Assembly (NCBI GenBank): GCA_046757725.1
Contig: JBHHYU010000025.1
Coordinates: 1-33,753 of the forward strand
DNA length: 33,753 nt
Direction of reading: 5' to 3'
Source: JBHHYU01 sp046757725
GTDB taxonomy: Bacteria; Desulfobacterota; Binatia; UBA9968
Below, one piece after another: positions 7,619 through 16,297 of this stretch. The position numbers were made by a program, and so were the translations under genes. The first letter of the stretch is position 1, and every line of letters starts with the position of its first letter. The notes under the pieces are model-generated. The model was not told the origin of the DNA. It saw only the letters and a program-made list of their open reading frames with translations, and made no database searches.

Positions 7619-8908
7619 TTACCTTCTCTTATTCATCGGGAGGTAGTCGCGCGCCTCATGACCTTTGTAGATCTGTCTCGGACGCGCAATCTTTTGTTCC
7701 GGATCAGTGAGCATCTCCTCCCACTGAGCGATCCACCCTGAAGTACGAGGAATGGCAAATAGGACAGGAAACATATCTACCGGAAATCCAATGGATTGAT
7801 AGATGAGCCCTGTATAGAAATCTACGTTTGGGTAAAGCTTGCGTTTGATGAAATAGTCATCTTGCAAAGCGATGTGTTCCAACTCAAGGGCAACATCCAA
7901 CAGGGGGTTGCGCCCTGTAACCTCAAAGACCATTTCGGCAACCCGCCGAATAACCTTGGCCCTGGGATCATAGTTCTTGTAAATTCGGTGGCCAAACCCC
8001 ATCAATCTGCCACGCCCCTCCTTTACCGTTTTGACAAACGCCGGTACCTTATCTTTAGAACCGATCTCCGTCAGCATCCTGAGTACGGCCTCATTGGCAC
8101 CGCCGTGCAGCGGCCCGTAAAGCGCGGCTGATGCCGCAGCAACGGCCGAATAGGGATCGGATTGCGAACTCCCCACACCCCGCATCGCATGGGTACTACA
8201 GTTCTGCTCGTGATCCGCATGCAGAATGAAAAGAATGTCTAAAGCCTTCTCCAGAACCGGATCCGGCTGATACTTGAGTTCGGTCATTTTAAACAGCATG
8301 TTGAGAAAGTTTCCGGTATAACTGAGATCATTATCCGGGTAGGCATAGGGCATCCCTGTGCTGTGGCGATATGCGAATGCAGCCAGAGTCGGCATTTTGC
8401 TGATAAGCCGGCTCGTTTGCATCTTGCGTGACTCGACGTCGAATATGTTCTTGGCATCAGGGTAAAACGTTGACAATGCCCCCACGGCACTCACAAGCAT
8501 TCCCATCGGGTGGGCATCATGATGGAACCCATCAATGAATTTTTTTATGTTTTCATGCAGGATGGAGTGGTGAGTGATCTCGTAGCCCCATGTTTCCAAT
8601 TGGGTCTTCGTGGGGAGTTCACCGTATAGGACCAGATAGGCCGTCTCTAGATAGCTACTCTTCTCAGCTAACTGCTCAATCGGATAACCGCGATAGCGCA
8701 GAATTCCATGTTCTCCGTCGATATAGGTGATCGTGCTCTGGCAGGCAGCAGTGTTGGTGAAACCTGGGTCGTAACTAACCAGACCAAAATCGTCTTCCGA
8801 GACCTTGATTTGACGCAGATCAATGGCATTGACCGTCCCGCTCTGGATAGGTAATTCATATTTTTTGCCGGTCCTGTTATCAACAACACTCAGGGTGTCT
8901 GAAGCCAT
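7619..8908 (-). CDS. gltA: Citrate synthase
   Basis: Condenses acetyl-CoA and oxaloacetate to citrate, entry step of the TCA cycle. About 429 residues, the usual size of the Gram-negative hexameric type-II enzyme. Diagnostic blocks: GYPIEQLAEKSSYLETAYLV, CSTHAMRGVGSSQSDPYS, the active-site GPLHGGANEAV, and GFGHRIYKNYDPRAKV with the second catalytic His. Two ATGs, 8914 and 8908, lie behind GAAAGGAT. Only the second has workable spacing (7 nt), so I start at 8908. sixA lies 84 bp upstream on the same strand, so the two may be co-transcribed. A weak promoter (TTGACC-17-TAAGAA) also lies in the gap. It would use oxaloacetate from the LigJ branch. Confidence 0.95.
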   Translation of the reverse strand: MASDTLSVVDNRTGKKYELPIQSGTVNAIDLRQIKVSEDDFGLVSYDPGFTNTAACQSTITYIDGEHGILRYRGYPIEQLAEKSSYLETAYLVLYGELPTKTQLETWGYEITHHSILHENIKKFIDGFHHDAHPMGMLVSAVGALSTFYPDAKNIFDVESRKMQTSRLISKMPTLAAFAYRHSTGMPYAYPDNDLSYTGNFLNMLFKMTELKYQPDPVLEKALDILFILHADHEQNCSTHAMRGVGSSQSDPYSAVAAASAALYGPLHGGANEAVLRMLTEIGSKDKVPAFVKTVKEGRGRLMGFGHRIYKNYDPRAKVIRRVAEMVFEVTGRNPLLDVALELEHIALQDDYFIKRKLYPNVDFYTGLIYQSIGFPVDMFPVLFAIPRTSGWIAQWEEMLTDPEQKIARPRQIYKGHEARDYLPMNKRR

Positions 8909-8991
8909 AGTCATATCCTTTCGCCCGCCCAGCCCCGCAGGCCCTAGTTTAGATAGTTTTTCTTAGAACATCTTTGTACTGTGGTCAACTC

Positions 8992-9450
8992 TCAAGCCGT
9001 TTTCGGACTGAGGGACCATCTCAGTTTCCAAGCTCCATTCTCGCGCGAGAGACACACCACCGTCGCAGAGGGAAAATCGAGATTCTCTCGTTTCAAACCA
9101 TCCGCAAGCAGCATAGAGACCAGCCGATTAAGATGAGGAAGATGCCCTACCAGCATCAACGGCGCCTCCGCCGCCTCTAACTCGGCAACCGCAATGGCGG
9201 GATCATCCTGAGGCGATAGACCGTTTACCTCACGAACATCACATCTGAGCGAAAGGGATTGTGCTAGAATCTCACCCGTTTGCTTCGCCCTTAGCTTGTC
9301 GGAATGAAGAATCTCTGCAATCTTAATCTTTCTCGCGACCAAGCCGGCAGCTACGTTTTCTACTTCTCTCCGGCCGTGATGACTTAACGGACGTTGTGGA
9401 TCTTCCGCGGTTGATTTCGCTTCACCATGGCGCACAAAATAAAAATCCAT
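8992..9450 (-). CDS. sixA: SixA-type phosphohistidine phosphatase
   Basis: 152 residues of the histidine phosphatase superfamily. The nucleophile is His8 in the N-terminal RHGEAKS motif and the second catalytic His is in LVGHLPHL. The short size without a helical insertion fits SixA, which removes phosphate from histidine of phosphotransfer proteins such as the nitrogen PTS or hybrid kinases; E. coli SixA is 161 residues. It is transcribed divergently from the amino-acid ABC operon across a symmetric promoter region and is followed by citrate synthase on the same strand. Its target here is unknown. Confidence 0.82.
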   Translation of the reverse strand: MDFYFVRHGEAKSTAEDPQRPLSHHGRREVENVAAGLVARKIKIAEILHSDKLRAKQTGEILAQSLSLRCDVREVNGLSPQDDPAIAVAELEAAEAPLMLVGHLPHLNRLVSMLLADGLKRENLDFPSATVVCLSRENGAWKLRWSLSPKTA

Positions 9451-9500
9451 AAAGCTACCGTCTCTACCAGGGCAGGTCCATCCTTAGCATCCTAGATAAG

Positions 9501-9547
9501 TTGCAAATTGTTTAAGATGATATAGTATGCCATCCGACAATTTGCAA
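9501..9547. promoter_or_regulatory. Symmetric divergent promoter region, sixA versus amino-acid ABC operon
   Basis: TTGCAAATTGT (9501-9511) and ACAATTTGCAA (9537-9547) are perfect 11-bp inverted repeats. Each arm supplies a -35-like TTGCAA. Leftward: TTGCAA, 17 bp, TATATC (9519-9524) towards sixA. Rightward: TTGCAA, 16 bp, TAGTAT (9523-9528) towards the ABC genes. The two -10 boxes overlap, so the promoters should exclude each other, and the arms could also be operator halves. Confidence 0.5.
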
Positions 9548-9578
9548 ATCTGTTACTAAGGAAGATATCTCGGTTCCC

Positions 9579-10307
9579 GTGGTTGAGTTTCAGCATGTTA
9601 ACAAGTGGTACGGATCGCTCCAGGTCCTACAGGATATCAACCTGAAAGTTGAAACGGGCGAGGTCGTGGTCGTCTGTGGTCCAAGTGGAAGCGGGAAAAG
9701 TACTCTGATTCGCTGCATCAACAGACTGGAGTCCATACAGTCAGGTGTGATCCTAGTGGGCGGGCTTTCTCTCTCAGACCCCGCCTTGAATCTTGCACGC
9801 CTTCGTACTGAGGTCGGAATCGTATTTCAATCTTTCAACCTTTACCCTCACATGACCGTACTGGATAACGTCACCCTCGCCCCACTTAAGGTCAAAGGGC
9901 TTACGCGCGCCGAGGCAAATAATATCGCCATGACCCTGCTGGAGCGGGTAGGGATCCCTGATAAGGCCGGTGCCCACCCGGCCACTCTCTCAGGCGGTCA
10001 ACAGCAGAGAGTAGCCATCGCCCGTGCGCTGGCTATGCAACCCAAGATCATGCTTTTTGATGAACCTACCTCCGCGCTGGACCCGGAGATGATCAATGAG
10101 GTACTTGAGGTTATGACGGACCTGGCCAGTGAAGGGATGACAATGATAGTAGTCACCCACGAAATGGGCTTCGCTCGACGAGTGGCTCACCGTGTAATTT
10201 TTATGGATGAGGCGCGGATTGTGGAAGAGAACGAGCCGGAGAGATTTTTTGCTTCACCGGAGTCTGACCGGACAAAGCTCTTCCTCAGTAAAATACTTTC
10301 TCATTAA
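9579..10307 (+). CDS. Polar amino-acid ABC transporter ATP-binding protein (GlnQ type)
   Basis: 242 residues, the standard size for PAAT-family ATPases. Walker A GPSGSGKST is at 34-42, signature LSGGQQQR begins at 137, Walker B IMLFDE ends at Glu162, and switch His194 is in VVTHEMGFAR, a string very typical of GlnQ/GltL proteins. The start is GTG; AAGGAAG lies rather far upstream (about 14 nt), so initiation may be weak. It opens a four-gene operon with a binding protein and two permeases of the same family, which together form the importer for an amino acid, probably an acidic or amide one. Confidence 0.9.
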   Translation: MVEFQHVNKWYGSLQVLQDINLKVETGEVVVVCGPSGSGKSTLIRCINRLESIQSGVILVGGLSLSDPALNLARLRTEVGIVFQSFNLYPHMTVLDNVTLAPLKVKGLTRAEANNIAMTLLERVGIPDKAGAHPATLSGGQQQRVAIARALAMQPKIMLFDEPTSALDPEMINEVLEVMTDLASEGMTMIVVTHEMGFARRVAHRVIFMDEARIVEENEPERFFASPESDRTKLFLSKILSH

Positions 10308-10335
10308 GAGGAAAACAGAAATGGAGGGTGCTCTC

Positions 10336-11196
10336 ATGAAACGACTGCTCAGCTTTGGTTTTGCGCTGGTACTGACGTACCTGTGTGGTCCCGGATTGGC
10401 GTTCGCCGAGACCACGCTGCAGAAAATCAAACGCACCGGGACCTTGACGATCGGGACCCGTACCGGCTCCCCCCCCTTCGGTTTCATCAATAAGAAAAAT
10501 GAGTGGGTGGGTTTCTCCATCGACCTCGTCGAGCAAACAGTTATACCGGTCATTTCTCGGAAGCTCGGCAGGCCTATCAGGGTAACGAAGAAAGAATCCA
10601 CCCCTCAGACTCGTATCCCACTCCTAACGTCGAACGCCGTGGATCTGATCGCAGAGACGATGACAGACACGCGCTCGCGGCGCGAGAGTGTGGATTTTAG
10701 TCTGACGTTTTTCGTCACCGGTGCTCAGTTTCTCGTCAACAAGACCAGCCCTATCCGGGGGATCAAATCCATCGCAGGTAAGCGCATCGCTGCTCAACAA
10801 GGTTCAACCAATGCTAGGATTATTCGGGAGCGCATACCGAGCGCCCGTCTGAAAGAGTTTCCTGATCAACCGGCTGCATTCCAGGCACTTATCCAGGGCC
10901 AGGTGGATGCCTACACCAATGACGGAATCCAGCTTGCAGGGCTAAGAGCAAAGGCTCGCAGACCGAACAAGTGGAGGATCGTCGGAAGTTTTTATTCCTA
11001 TGAGCCCTACGGTTTTGCGCTGAGGAAAAATGATTCCGACTTTCGGCAGCTGGTCAACGTCGGCCTTATGGAAGCCATCGAGTCGGGCAGATACTTCAAG
11101 CTCTATGACAAGTGGTTCGGCTTGAAGGGTGAGGTGCCCTATCCGCTGACGACAGAGATCAGGCGCTTCCTTCAGATGCAGGTGGTACCGAAATAA
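10336..11196 (+). CDS. Amino-acid ABC transporter substrate-binding protein
   Basis: About 286 residues. The start at ATG 10336 is preferred: GGAGG lies 8 nt upstream and it opens straight into a signal peptide (MKRLLSFGFALVLTYLCG, cleaved after AFA). An in-frame ATG at 10321 with AGAGGA upstream is the alternative. The mature protein is a bacterial SBP_3 (family 3) protein: IKRTGTLTIGTRTGSPPFGF, the GFSIDLVE block, DLIAETMTDTRSRRESVDFS and the IAAQQGSTN hinge. The Arg of the TDTRSRR block normally contacts the ligand carboxylate. It delivers the amino acid to the permease pair downstream. Confidence 0.9.
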   Translation: MKRLLSFGFALVLTYLCGPGLAFAETTLQKIKRTGTLTIGTRTGSPPFGFINKKNEWVGFSIDLVEQTVIPVISRKLGRPIRVTKKESTPQTRIPLLTSNAVDLIAETMTDTRSRRESVDFSLTFFVTGAQFLVNKTSPIRGIKSIAGKRIAAQQGSTNARIIRERIPSARLKEFPDQPAAFQALIQGQVDAYTNDGIQLAGLRAKARRPNKWRIVGSFYSYEPYGFALRKNDSDFRQLVNVGLMEAIESGRYFKLYDKWFGLKGEVPYPLTTEIRRFLQMQVVPK

Positions 11197-11213
11197 AGGG
11201 TCATCACTGAAAA

Positions 11214-11939
11214 GTGAATTATCAGTTCGATTGGAGTGTGCTCTGGAGCGGCCAATCTGGGGTCTGGCTACTCCAGGGAATCACCACGACACTCGAGATC
11301 TCGGCCCTGGCGTGGTTGCTTGCCGTTACACTAGGAATCCTATCAGGTGCGCTCCGTACCGCACCTTGGGGCCCGTTGCGTGCGGCTGCAGTCGTTTACG
11401 TCGAATTTTTCAGGAACGTTCCGCTCCTTGTCTGGATGTTTTTCTGGTACTTCGGAGTCCCGCCGCTTCTCCCTAGGCCGGTTCAGGGCTGGCTCTTCAG
11501 CCACAACGCTGAGTTCTGGGCAGGCATGTTCGCATTGGGGGTCTACCACGGGGCACGCTTCTCCGAAGTGATTCGCTCGGGAATTCAGTCTATTCCTAAG
11601 GCCCAGTTTGAGGCCGCTGCCTCAACCGGGCTCTCCGTGACCCAGTCCTATCGTTTCGTTGTCATTCCCATTGCGATGCGTCTGATCATTCCACCTGCCA
11701 CCAACGAATCCTTAAACCTCTTGAAAAACTCGTCCTTAGCACTAACCATTGGCGTCGCCGAACTGACGTTTCAAACACGCCAGATCGAGGCCTACACGGC
11801 TAAGGCCTTTGAGGCCTTAACGGCCGGAACCGCCATCTACCTGGTTCTTTGTCTCGGTATTTCAGTCATCATGGAAGTGGTGGAGCGCCGATCCGCCATC
11901 CCTGGACTCATCGGCGGAGCCGGCCGTGCTAGGTATTGA
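11214..11939 (+). CDS. Amino-acid ABC transporter permease (HisM/GltJ type), subunit 1
   Basis: 241-residue inner-membrane permease with the PAAT-family EAA loop GIQSIPKAQFEAAASTGLS followed by VVIPIAMRLIIPP. An N-terminal hydrophobic segment (TTTLEISALAWLLAVTLGIL) starts the membrane domain. The start is GTG at 11214, 17 bp after the binding-protein stop. Its stop is next to the start of the second permease, consistent with translational coupling and a heterodimeric channel. Confidence 0.88.
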   Translation: MNYQFDWSVLWSGQSGVWLLQGITTTLEISALAWLLAVTLGILSGALRTAPWGPLRAAAVVYVEFFRNVPLLVWMFFWYFGVPPLLPRPVQGWLFSHNAEFWAGMFALGVYHGARFSEVIRSGIQSIPKAQFEAAASTGLSVTQSYRFVVIPIAMRLIIPPATNESLNLLKNSSLALTIGVAELTFQTRQIEAYTAKAFEALTAGTAIYLVLCLGISVIMEVVERRSAIPGLIGGAGRARY

Positions 11940-11941
11940 TT

Positions 11942-12616
11942 ATGGACTTTCGTGTCCTCATAGATAATTTCGAGTTTTTGATCATTCAAGGCCTCCTCGG
12001 CTTTGGAGATTTCGCAGGCGGCACACTCAGACTGGCACTTCCTGCTATCTTTTTTGGATCCATCTTCGGGCTTCTCATAGGATTGGGACGGCTGGCCCGT
12101 TCCCCTTGGGCTCGAATCCCGGCGACAATCTATGTGGCCTTCTTCCGCGGCGTGCCCCTCGTCATGGTGATCTTCTGGTTCTGGTTTGCCATCCCGATTC
12201 TGCTCGGAATACCGCTTCCGGTGTATGGCGTCGCACTGGCTGCCTTCATTGTTTTTGAAGCCGCATATCTCGGCGAGATAGTCAGAGCAGGTATCCAGTC
12301 CATACCACGAGGGCAGTTAGAGGCAGCCACCTCTACAGGCCTAACTCAAAGCCAAACTATGCGTTGTGTGGTTCTCCCTCAAGCGCTGAGAAATATGATC
12401 CCCGCCTTGGTCACCCAGTTCATCGTGCTCTTCAAAGATACCTCTTTGGCGTCTATCATCGGTTACGTCGACCTCACCAAGGCCGCACAGATTGTGAACA
12501 ATCGCGAGATTCGACCATTCGAGCTTTATCTCTTTATCGCTGTCGTCTACTGGCTCTGCACGTACAGCATGTCGCGGTACGCACGCCGCCTCGAGCGCCG
12601 ACTTACCCCCGGTTGA
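11942..12616 (+). CDS. Amino-acid ABC transporter permease (HisQ/GltK type), subunit 2
   Basis: 224-residue second permease with the EAA loop GIQSIPRGQLEAATSTGLT and VVLPQALRNMIPA. The region around FVALFKDTSL-like IVLFKDTSLASIIG is classic for this family. I use ATG 11942, two bp after the upstream stop; a TTG at 11936 overlapping that stop is possible. It is the last gene of the operon; no clear terminator follows in the 183 bp before sthA, so read-through into sthA is possible. Confidence 0.88.
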   Translation: MDFRVLIDNFEFLIIQGLLGFGDFAGGTLRLALPAIFFGSIFGLLIGLGRLARSPWARIPATIYVAFFRGVPLVMVIFWFWFAIPILLGIPLPVYGVALAAFIVFEAAYLGEIVRAGIQSIPRGQLEAATSTGLTQSQTMRCVVLPQALRNMIPALVTQFIVLFKDTSLASIIGYVDLTKAAQIVNNREIRPFELYLFIAVVYWLCTYSMSRYARRLERRLTPG

Positions 12617-12799
12617 TTTCAACGTTTCCTTTAGGTAACCACGAAAGAAAAATCATCACGGGACAAATGCCCAATGTCGGAAGCGACGCGGGAAGGGCTT
12701 GGCAAGGCCATTCTTGGAGAGTCTGTGTTGACCGGCCTCCGCTGACTGGGGTAGGCTTCCCAGGTAAGCGACTAAATAAAAAGGACTTCTGAAAGCACC

Positions 12800-14251
12800 A
12801 TGGCCCACTATGATATGCTGGTGATCGGCTCCGGCCCTGCCGGACAGAAAGCAGCCATCCAGGCCGCAAAGCTGGGCAAAAAGGTGGGGATTATAGAACG
12901 CAGGGAAGCCGTAGGTGGGATCTGCATCAATACCGGTACGATTCCCAGTAAGTCCCTACGAGAGGCAGTACTCTACCTCTCCGGCTTCAAACAGCGCGGC
13001 TTCTACGGCGCAGGTTACCGCCTGAAACAGAAGATTACGATGGCGGATCTCACCTTCCGCTGCCACCACGTGATGGAAGCGGAACAACAGATCATCCGGA
13101 ATCAGTTGTTCAGGAACCAGGTGGAATTTATAACTGGAAGCGCAAGTTTCCTAGACCCTCACCATCTGGTCATCCAACAATCCGGAACCACCCTCAAACA
13201 TATCGCCGATACCATTGTGATCGCCGTCGGGACCGAGCCCGCTCATCCTGCGGCGGTCCCCTTTGACGGGGAAACGATTATTGACACCAAGGAGCTTCTG
13301 ACGCTGAGCCGGCTCCCGAGGTCTTTGACCATCGTCGGCGGAGGCGTGATCGGATGCGAATACGCTTCTATTTTAGCCGCACTGGGCATTCGGGTCGTCC
13401 TGGTGGACCGACGCCCGCGTCTGCTTGAGTTTGTCGACACCGAGATTATCGAGGCGCTCCAGTACCACATGCGCAACATCGGGGTGACCCTCAGGCTCCA
13501 GGAAGAAGTAGTTTCGGTTGAAAAAGCAGCGGGCAAGCGGGTAATCGTCCACCTGGCAAGTGGAAAGGAGATCGTTACTTCCAGTTTGCTCTATTCAGTC
13601 GGCCGGGTGGGAGCCACCGAAGGTCTCGCTCTCGATCAAGTTGGCATACGACGCGACAAGCGGGGGAGACTTCGAGCAAACAAACATTTTCAAACTTCGG
13701 TTCCCCACATCTATGCCGTGGGAGACGTGATCGGTTTTCCGGCCCTGGCTTCCACCTCTATGCAGCAGGGTCGTCATGCCGCCTGTCACGCCTTCGGTCT
13801 TCCTTGCCGAACCACTAAAGAGCTATTACCGTACGGGATTTACACCATTCCGGAAATCTCCATGGTAGGCCGCAATGAAGAGGAACTGACAAGCCACAGG
13901 GTACCTTATGAGGTTGGTGTCGCCCGATATCGCGAGATTGCGCGCGGGCAATTGATCGGCGATACGGTCGGGATGTTAAAATTACTTTTTCATAGCAAAA
14001 CCCGTAAACTGTTGGGAGTGCATGGTATCGGGGATGGTACGACAGAGTTGATCCACATCGGTCAAACCGTCATGTCGTACCGAGGCAAGCTGGATTTTTT
14101 CGTGGACAATGTCTTCAATTACCCCACCCTAGCAGAGTGTTACAAAGTAGCTGCGCTGGCGGCCCTGAATCGTTTCTCCCCGTCTCGCCTGCCGGCAGCA
14201 CTGACCGCCGCTCACTTAGGCAAAGGGAGAGAAGCCCAAGACAAAATTTGA
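12800..14251 (+). CDS. sthA: Soluble pyridine nucleotide transhydrogenase (Si-specific)
   Basis: 483-residue flavoprotein that swaps reducing equivalents between NADPH and NAD+. FAD-binding GSGPAG is at 10-15. The active-site block is GGICINTGTIPSKSLREAV: Cys42 is present but Thr47 replaces the second redox cysteine of lipoamide dehydrogenase, as in E. coli SthA. So it is not a disulfide reductase. A second Rossmann motif VGGGVIGCEYAS and the FAD-contact IYAVGDVIG follow. The C-terminal dimer domain is complete. NADPH balance would matter for aromatic-ring catabolism, but no co-regulation is visible; it sits alone after the amino-acid ABC operon. Confidence 0.88.
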   Translation: MAHYDMLVIGSGPAGQKAAIQAAKLGKKVGIIERREAVGGICINTGTIPSKSLREAVLYLSGFKQRGFYGAGYRLKQKITMADLTFRCHHVMEAEQQIIRNQLFRNQVEFITGSASFLDPHHLVIQQSGTTLKHIADTIVIAVGTEPAHPAAVPFDGETIIDTKELLTLSRLPRSLTIVGGGVIGCEYASILAALGIRVVLVDRRPRLLEFVDTEIIEALQYHMRNIGVTLRLQEEVVSVEKAAGKRVIVHLASGKEIVTSSLLYSVGRVGATEGLALDQVGIRRDKRGRLRANKHFQTSVPHIYAVGDVIGFPALASTSMQQGRHAACHAFGLPCRTTKELLPYGIYTIPEISMVGRNEEELTSHRVPYEVGVARYREIARGQLIGDTVGMLKLLFHSKTRKLLGVHGIGDGTTELIHIGQTVMSYRGKLDFFVDNVFNYPTLAECYKVAALAALNRFSPSRLPAALTAAHLGKGREAQDKI

Positions 14252-14283
14252 CGACCGTAACAGTAGTCGGGAAAAGCGCCAGA

Positions 14284-14306
14284 TATTGCCGGTCCCTACG
14301 GCAATA
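14284..14306 (+). terminator. 8-bp perfect hairpin between convergent genes
   Basis: TATTGCCG and CGGCAATA pair perfectly around GTCCCTA, 33 bp after the sthA stop. There is no T-run, so termination is uncertain. It is the only clear structure in the 204 bp between sthA and the convergent PPOX gene. Confidence 0.4.
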
Positions 14307-14455
14307 CCAATCATTGAGATGAGGAAAGCCCAACGAGAGGTAAAGTGCTCCAGTGGCTTGTTGCCGACGGGAGCCGACGATTGCCCTGGGCGAAGGGTAT
14401 TTTTGACACCATCAACAACGACGAATCCGGTTATTGGCGCGAAGAACCGGCATCA

Positions 14456-14854
14456 TTAACCCATGGTTGAAAATTTCTCAGGGCAAATCCTGTAGATGAC
14501 GCGCACCTCACCGGGCTGCCGATAAGGGTATTTATCTGCTCCCAGGTATTTTTTGGCCAGAAAATCGATATGGGCGTCGGCCCCCCGTTCCGTTATTTCC
14601 GCCACTTCACCACGCACGGCCAGGTAACGGTAAGGGTTATCAGGGTCCACAATGGCAAGAGCTACTGCGCGGTTACGGCGCATATTCCTGTCCTTGACAC
14701 GGCCCTTGGCCGTGTTGATACGGATATCGGCGCCGTCCAGATCGCACCAAACAGGGGTAACCTGGGGGCTGCCATCCGGCATCACGGTAGCAAGTTGGGC
14801 AAACGCCTTTTTGGCGAAAAGATCTCTATATTTTTCAGGGATCGTAGCTGCCAT
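14456..14854 (-). CDS. PPOX-class (pyridoxamine-phosphate-oxidase fold) flavin/F420-dependent protein
   Basis: 132 residues from ATG 14854, chosen for GAAGGAGG seven nt upstream instead of an earlier in-frame ATG inside the HAD gene. The split-barrel pattern is plain: FAQLATVMPDGSPQVTPVW, then INTAKGRVKDRNMRRNRAVALAI and YLAVRGEVAEI. This layout matches PPOX-class F420-dependent oxidoreductases, though FMN or heme binding are alternatives. No catalytic residue identifies the substrate. It is the last gene of a three-gene minus-strand run (macro domain, HAD, PPOX). Confidence 0.78.
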   Translation of the reverse strand: MAATIPEKYRDLFAKKAFAQLATVMPDGSPQVTPVWCDLDGADIRINTAKGRVKDRNMRRNRAVALAIVDPDNPYRYLAVRGEVAEITERGADAHIDFLAKKYLGADKYPYRQPGEVRVIYRICPEKFSTMG

Positions 14855-14895
14855 ACAATTCCTCCTTCGTGACGTTTTTTCTTCAGGGTCGGTTG

Positions 14896-15543
14896 TTACC
14901 AAAAATATTCCGTTAACTGATGCAGATCATCAATAAAAAAATCAGGCTCAGACTTCATCATTTCTTCTCGTCTTCCCAGACCGTAACTCACGCCACAGGT
15001 ATGAACCCCAGCTCTCTTACCTGCTTCCATATCCGTTTCGCTATCTCCGACCATAACGGCCCTCGTCGGGCTCACTCCGAATCTATGGAGCACCTGATGC
15101 AAAGGAGCAGGATCCGGCTTTTTCCGCGGAACATTGTCCCCACCTAAGATAGCATCAAACCAGCCGTCTATCCCTAACCCCTTCAACACGGGTAATGTGA
15201 AACGATGGTACTTGTTGGTAACAACGGCTTTTTTCTTCTCTCTGAAATAGCGGAGAGTCTCTTCGACGCTAGGATAAAGTACCGTTGTATCCAATAGGTG
15301 TTCTTCGTAGTGGTCAAGAAATAAACGCAACGCCTCTTCAAACCTGAGCTGAATTTTCTCCGGCAGAAAGCTTCGCAGCAAAAATTCCGATCCGCGGCCG
15401 ACATAACCGTGAATCAGCCTATCTTGGAGAGGTTCAAGGTTGAAACGAGCGCGCACATGGTTTAGCGCCCTGGTCAAATCCTGTCCCGTATCCGCAAGCG
15501 TCCCATCCAGATCAAACATAATGAGTTCTATTTCTTTTTTCAT
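14896..15543 (-). CDS. gph: HAD-family phosphatase, phosphoglycolate phosphatase-like
   Basis: 215 residues. HAD motif I is FDLDGTLAD with nucleophile Asp11 and acid/base Asp13. Motif II Thr is in VVTNKYHRF, motif III Lys in RKKPDPAPL, motif IV VGDSETDMEAGKRAG. The helical cap (residues about 17-85) is of the C1 type found in Gph and beta-phosphoglucomutase relatives. Gph removes phosphate from 2-phosphoglycolate, a product of DNA 3'-end repair and oxygenation. The start overlaps the macro-domain stop by 4 bp, so they are coupled. Assignment beyond HAD subfamily IA is tentative. Confidence 0.78.
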   Translation of the reverse strand: MKKEIELIMFDLDGTLADTGQDLTRALNHVRARFNLEPLQDRLIHGYVGRGSEFLLRSFLPEKIQLRFEEALRLFLDHYEEHLLDTTVLYPSVEETLRYFREKKKAVVTNKYHRFTLPVLKGLGIDGWFDAILGGDNVPRKKPDPAPLHQVLHRFGVSPTRAVMVGDSETDMEAGKRAGVHTCGVSYGLGRREEMMKSEPDFFIDDLHQLTEYFW

Positions 15544-16157
15544 TTAAATGACTGTTTTTCTAAGAACATTTCGGCATCTTGACGACTAAAAAAGACCAGC
15601 CGAACCTCCTGAATAGAGGCGTCAGTAGTGAGGAATGTTTCTATAGCTCGAGAGGAGACTTGTGCCGCTTCATCGAGAGGATAACCATAGATACCTGTCG
15701 AGATGGCCGGGAAGGCAATAGTCCTTAGCCCTTTCCTTACAGCAAGACTCAAGGAATTCCGATAGCAGGCTGCCAATTGTTCCGCCTTCCCCCTTCCACC
15801 ACCACCAAAGACTGGTCCTACGGTATGAATCACATGCTTCGCCGCCATCCTGCCCGCTGTGGTCATAACCGCCTGGCCGGTTGGTAGCCCATCCGGAAAC
15901 CTAGTGTGGCGAATCTCTCTGCACTCTCTTTTTATTTCCGGCCCTCCTGCCCGGTGAATCGCCCCGTCAACGCCCCCTCCACCCATCAACGAGCCATTGG
16001 CCGCATTGACGATTGCCTCTGCATCCTCCTTGGTGAGATCCCCTACCTTAACCACTACCCGTCCCTTTACAAATTTCCCGAGCTCTTCCATAGCTTTTTC
16101 TAAACCTGATGACCCGGATTGGCTGACTGCCTCCGCTAAGCGTGAGTGCAATATCAT
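15540..16157 (-). CDS. Macro-domain ADP-ribose / O-acetyl-ADP-ribose deacetylase
   Basis: 205 residues, macro-domain from about residue 32. ADP-ribose-binding signatures: VGDLTKEDAEAIVNAANG with the key Asp and Asn, GGGGVDGAIHRAGG, then HTVGPVFGGG and the phosphate loop ISTGIYGYP. Family members (YmdB, MacroD) hydrolyse O-acetyl-ADP-ribose or remove ADP-ribose from proteins. The N-terminal 22 residues are not part of the fold; ATG 16091 (MEELGKF) is an alternative start, but neither has a strong ribosome site. Coupled to the HAD gene by a 4-bp overlap, suggesting a nucleotide-metabolite clean-up operon. Confidence 0.85.
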   Translation of the reverse strand: MILHSRLAEAVSQSGSSGLEKAMEELGKFVKGRVVVKVGDLTKEDAEAIVNAANGSLMGGGGVDGAIHRAGGPEIKRECREIRHTRFPDGLPTGQAVMTTAGRMAAKHVIHTVGPVFGGGGRGKAEQLAACYRNSLSLAVRKGLRTIAFPAISTGIYGYPLDEAAQVSSRAIETFLTTDASIQEVRLVFFSRQDAEMFLEKQSFK

Positions 16158-16297
16158 GCAATCCGTCGGCGCACAACCAGGAGAGTACAGAAAAATGGCT
16201 GGCTTTTTAAGAGCTGGTAGGATAAATCCGACTGAGGCTTTGTGTGGCCCCTTTGAATAGGGTAACTTTCACATGCTAACAGGACAGGAGAAGCACT

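Noticed and set aside
10254..10601. 115-codon antisense ORF over the amino-acid binding protein
   Set aside because: It lies opposite a well-supported signal peptide and SBP domain and shows no family pattern.
16158..16297. Possible glycine riboswitch before the alanine/glycine symporter
   Set aside because: The conserved core elements and tandem aptamer layout are not present in the 140-bp leader.
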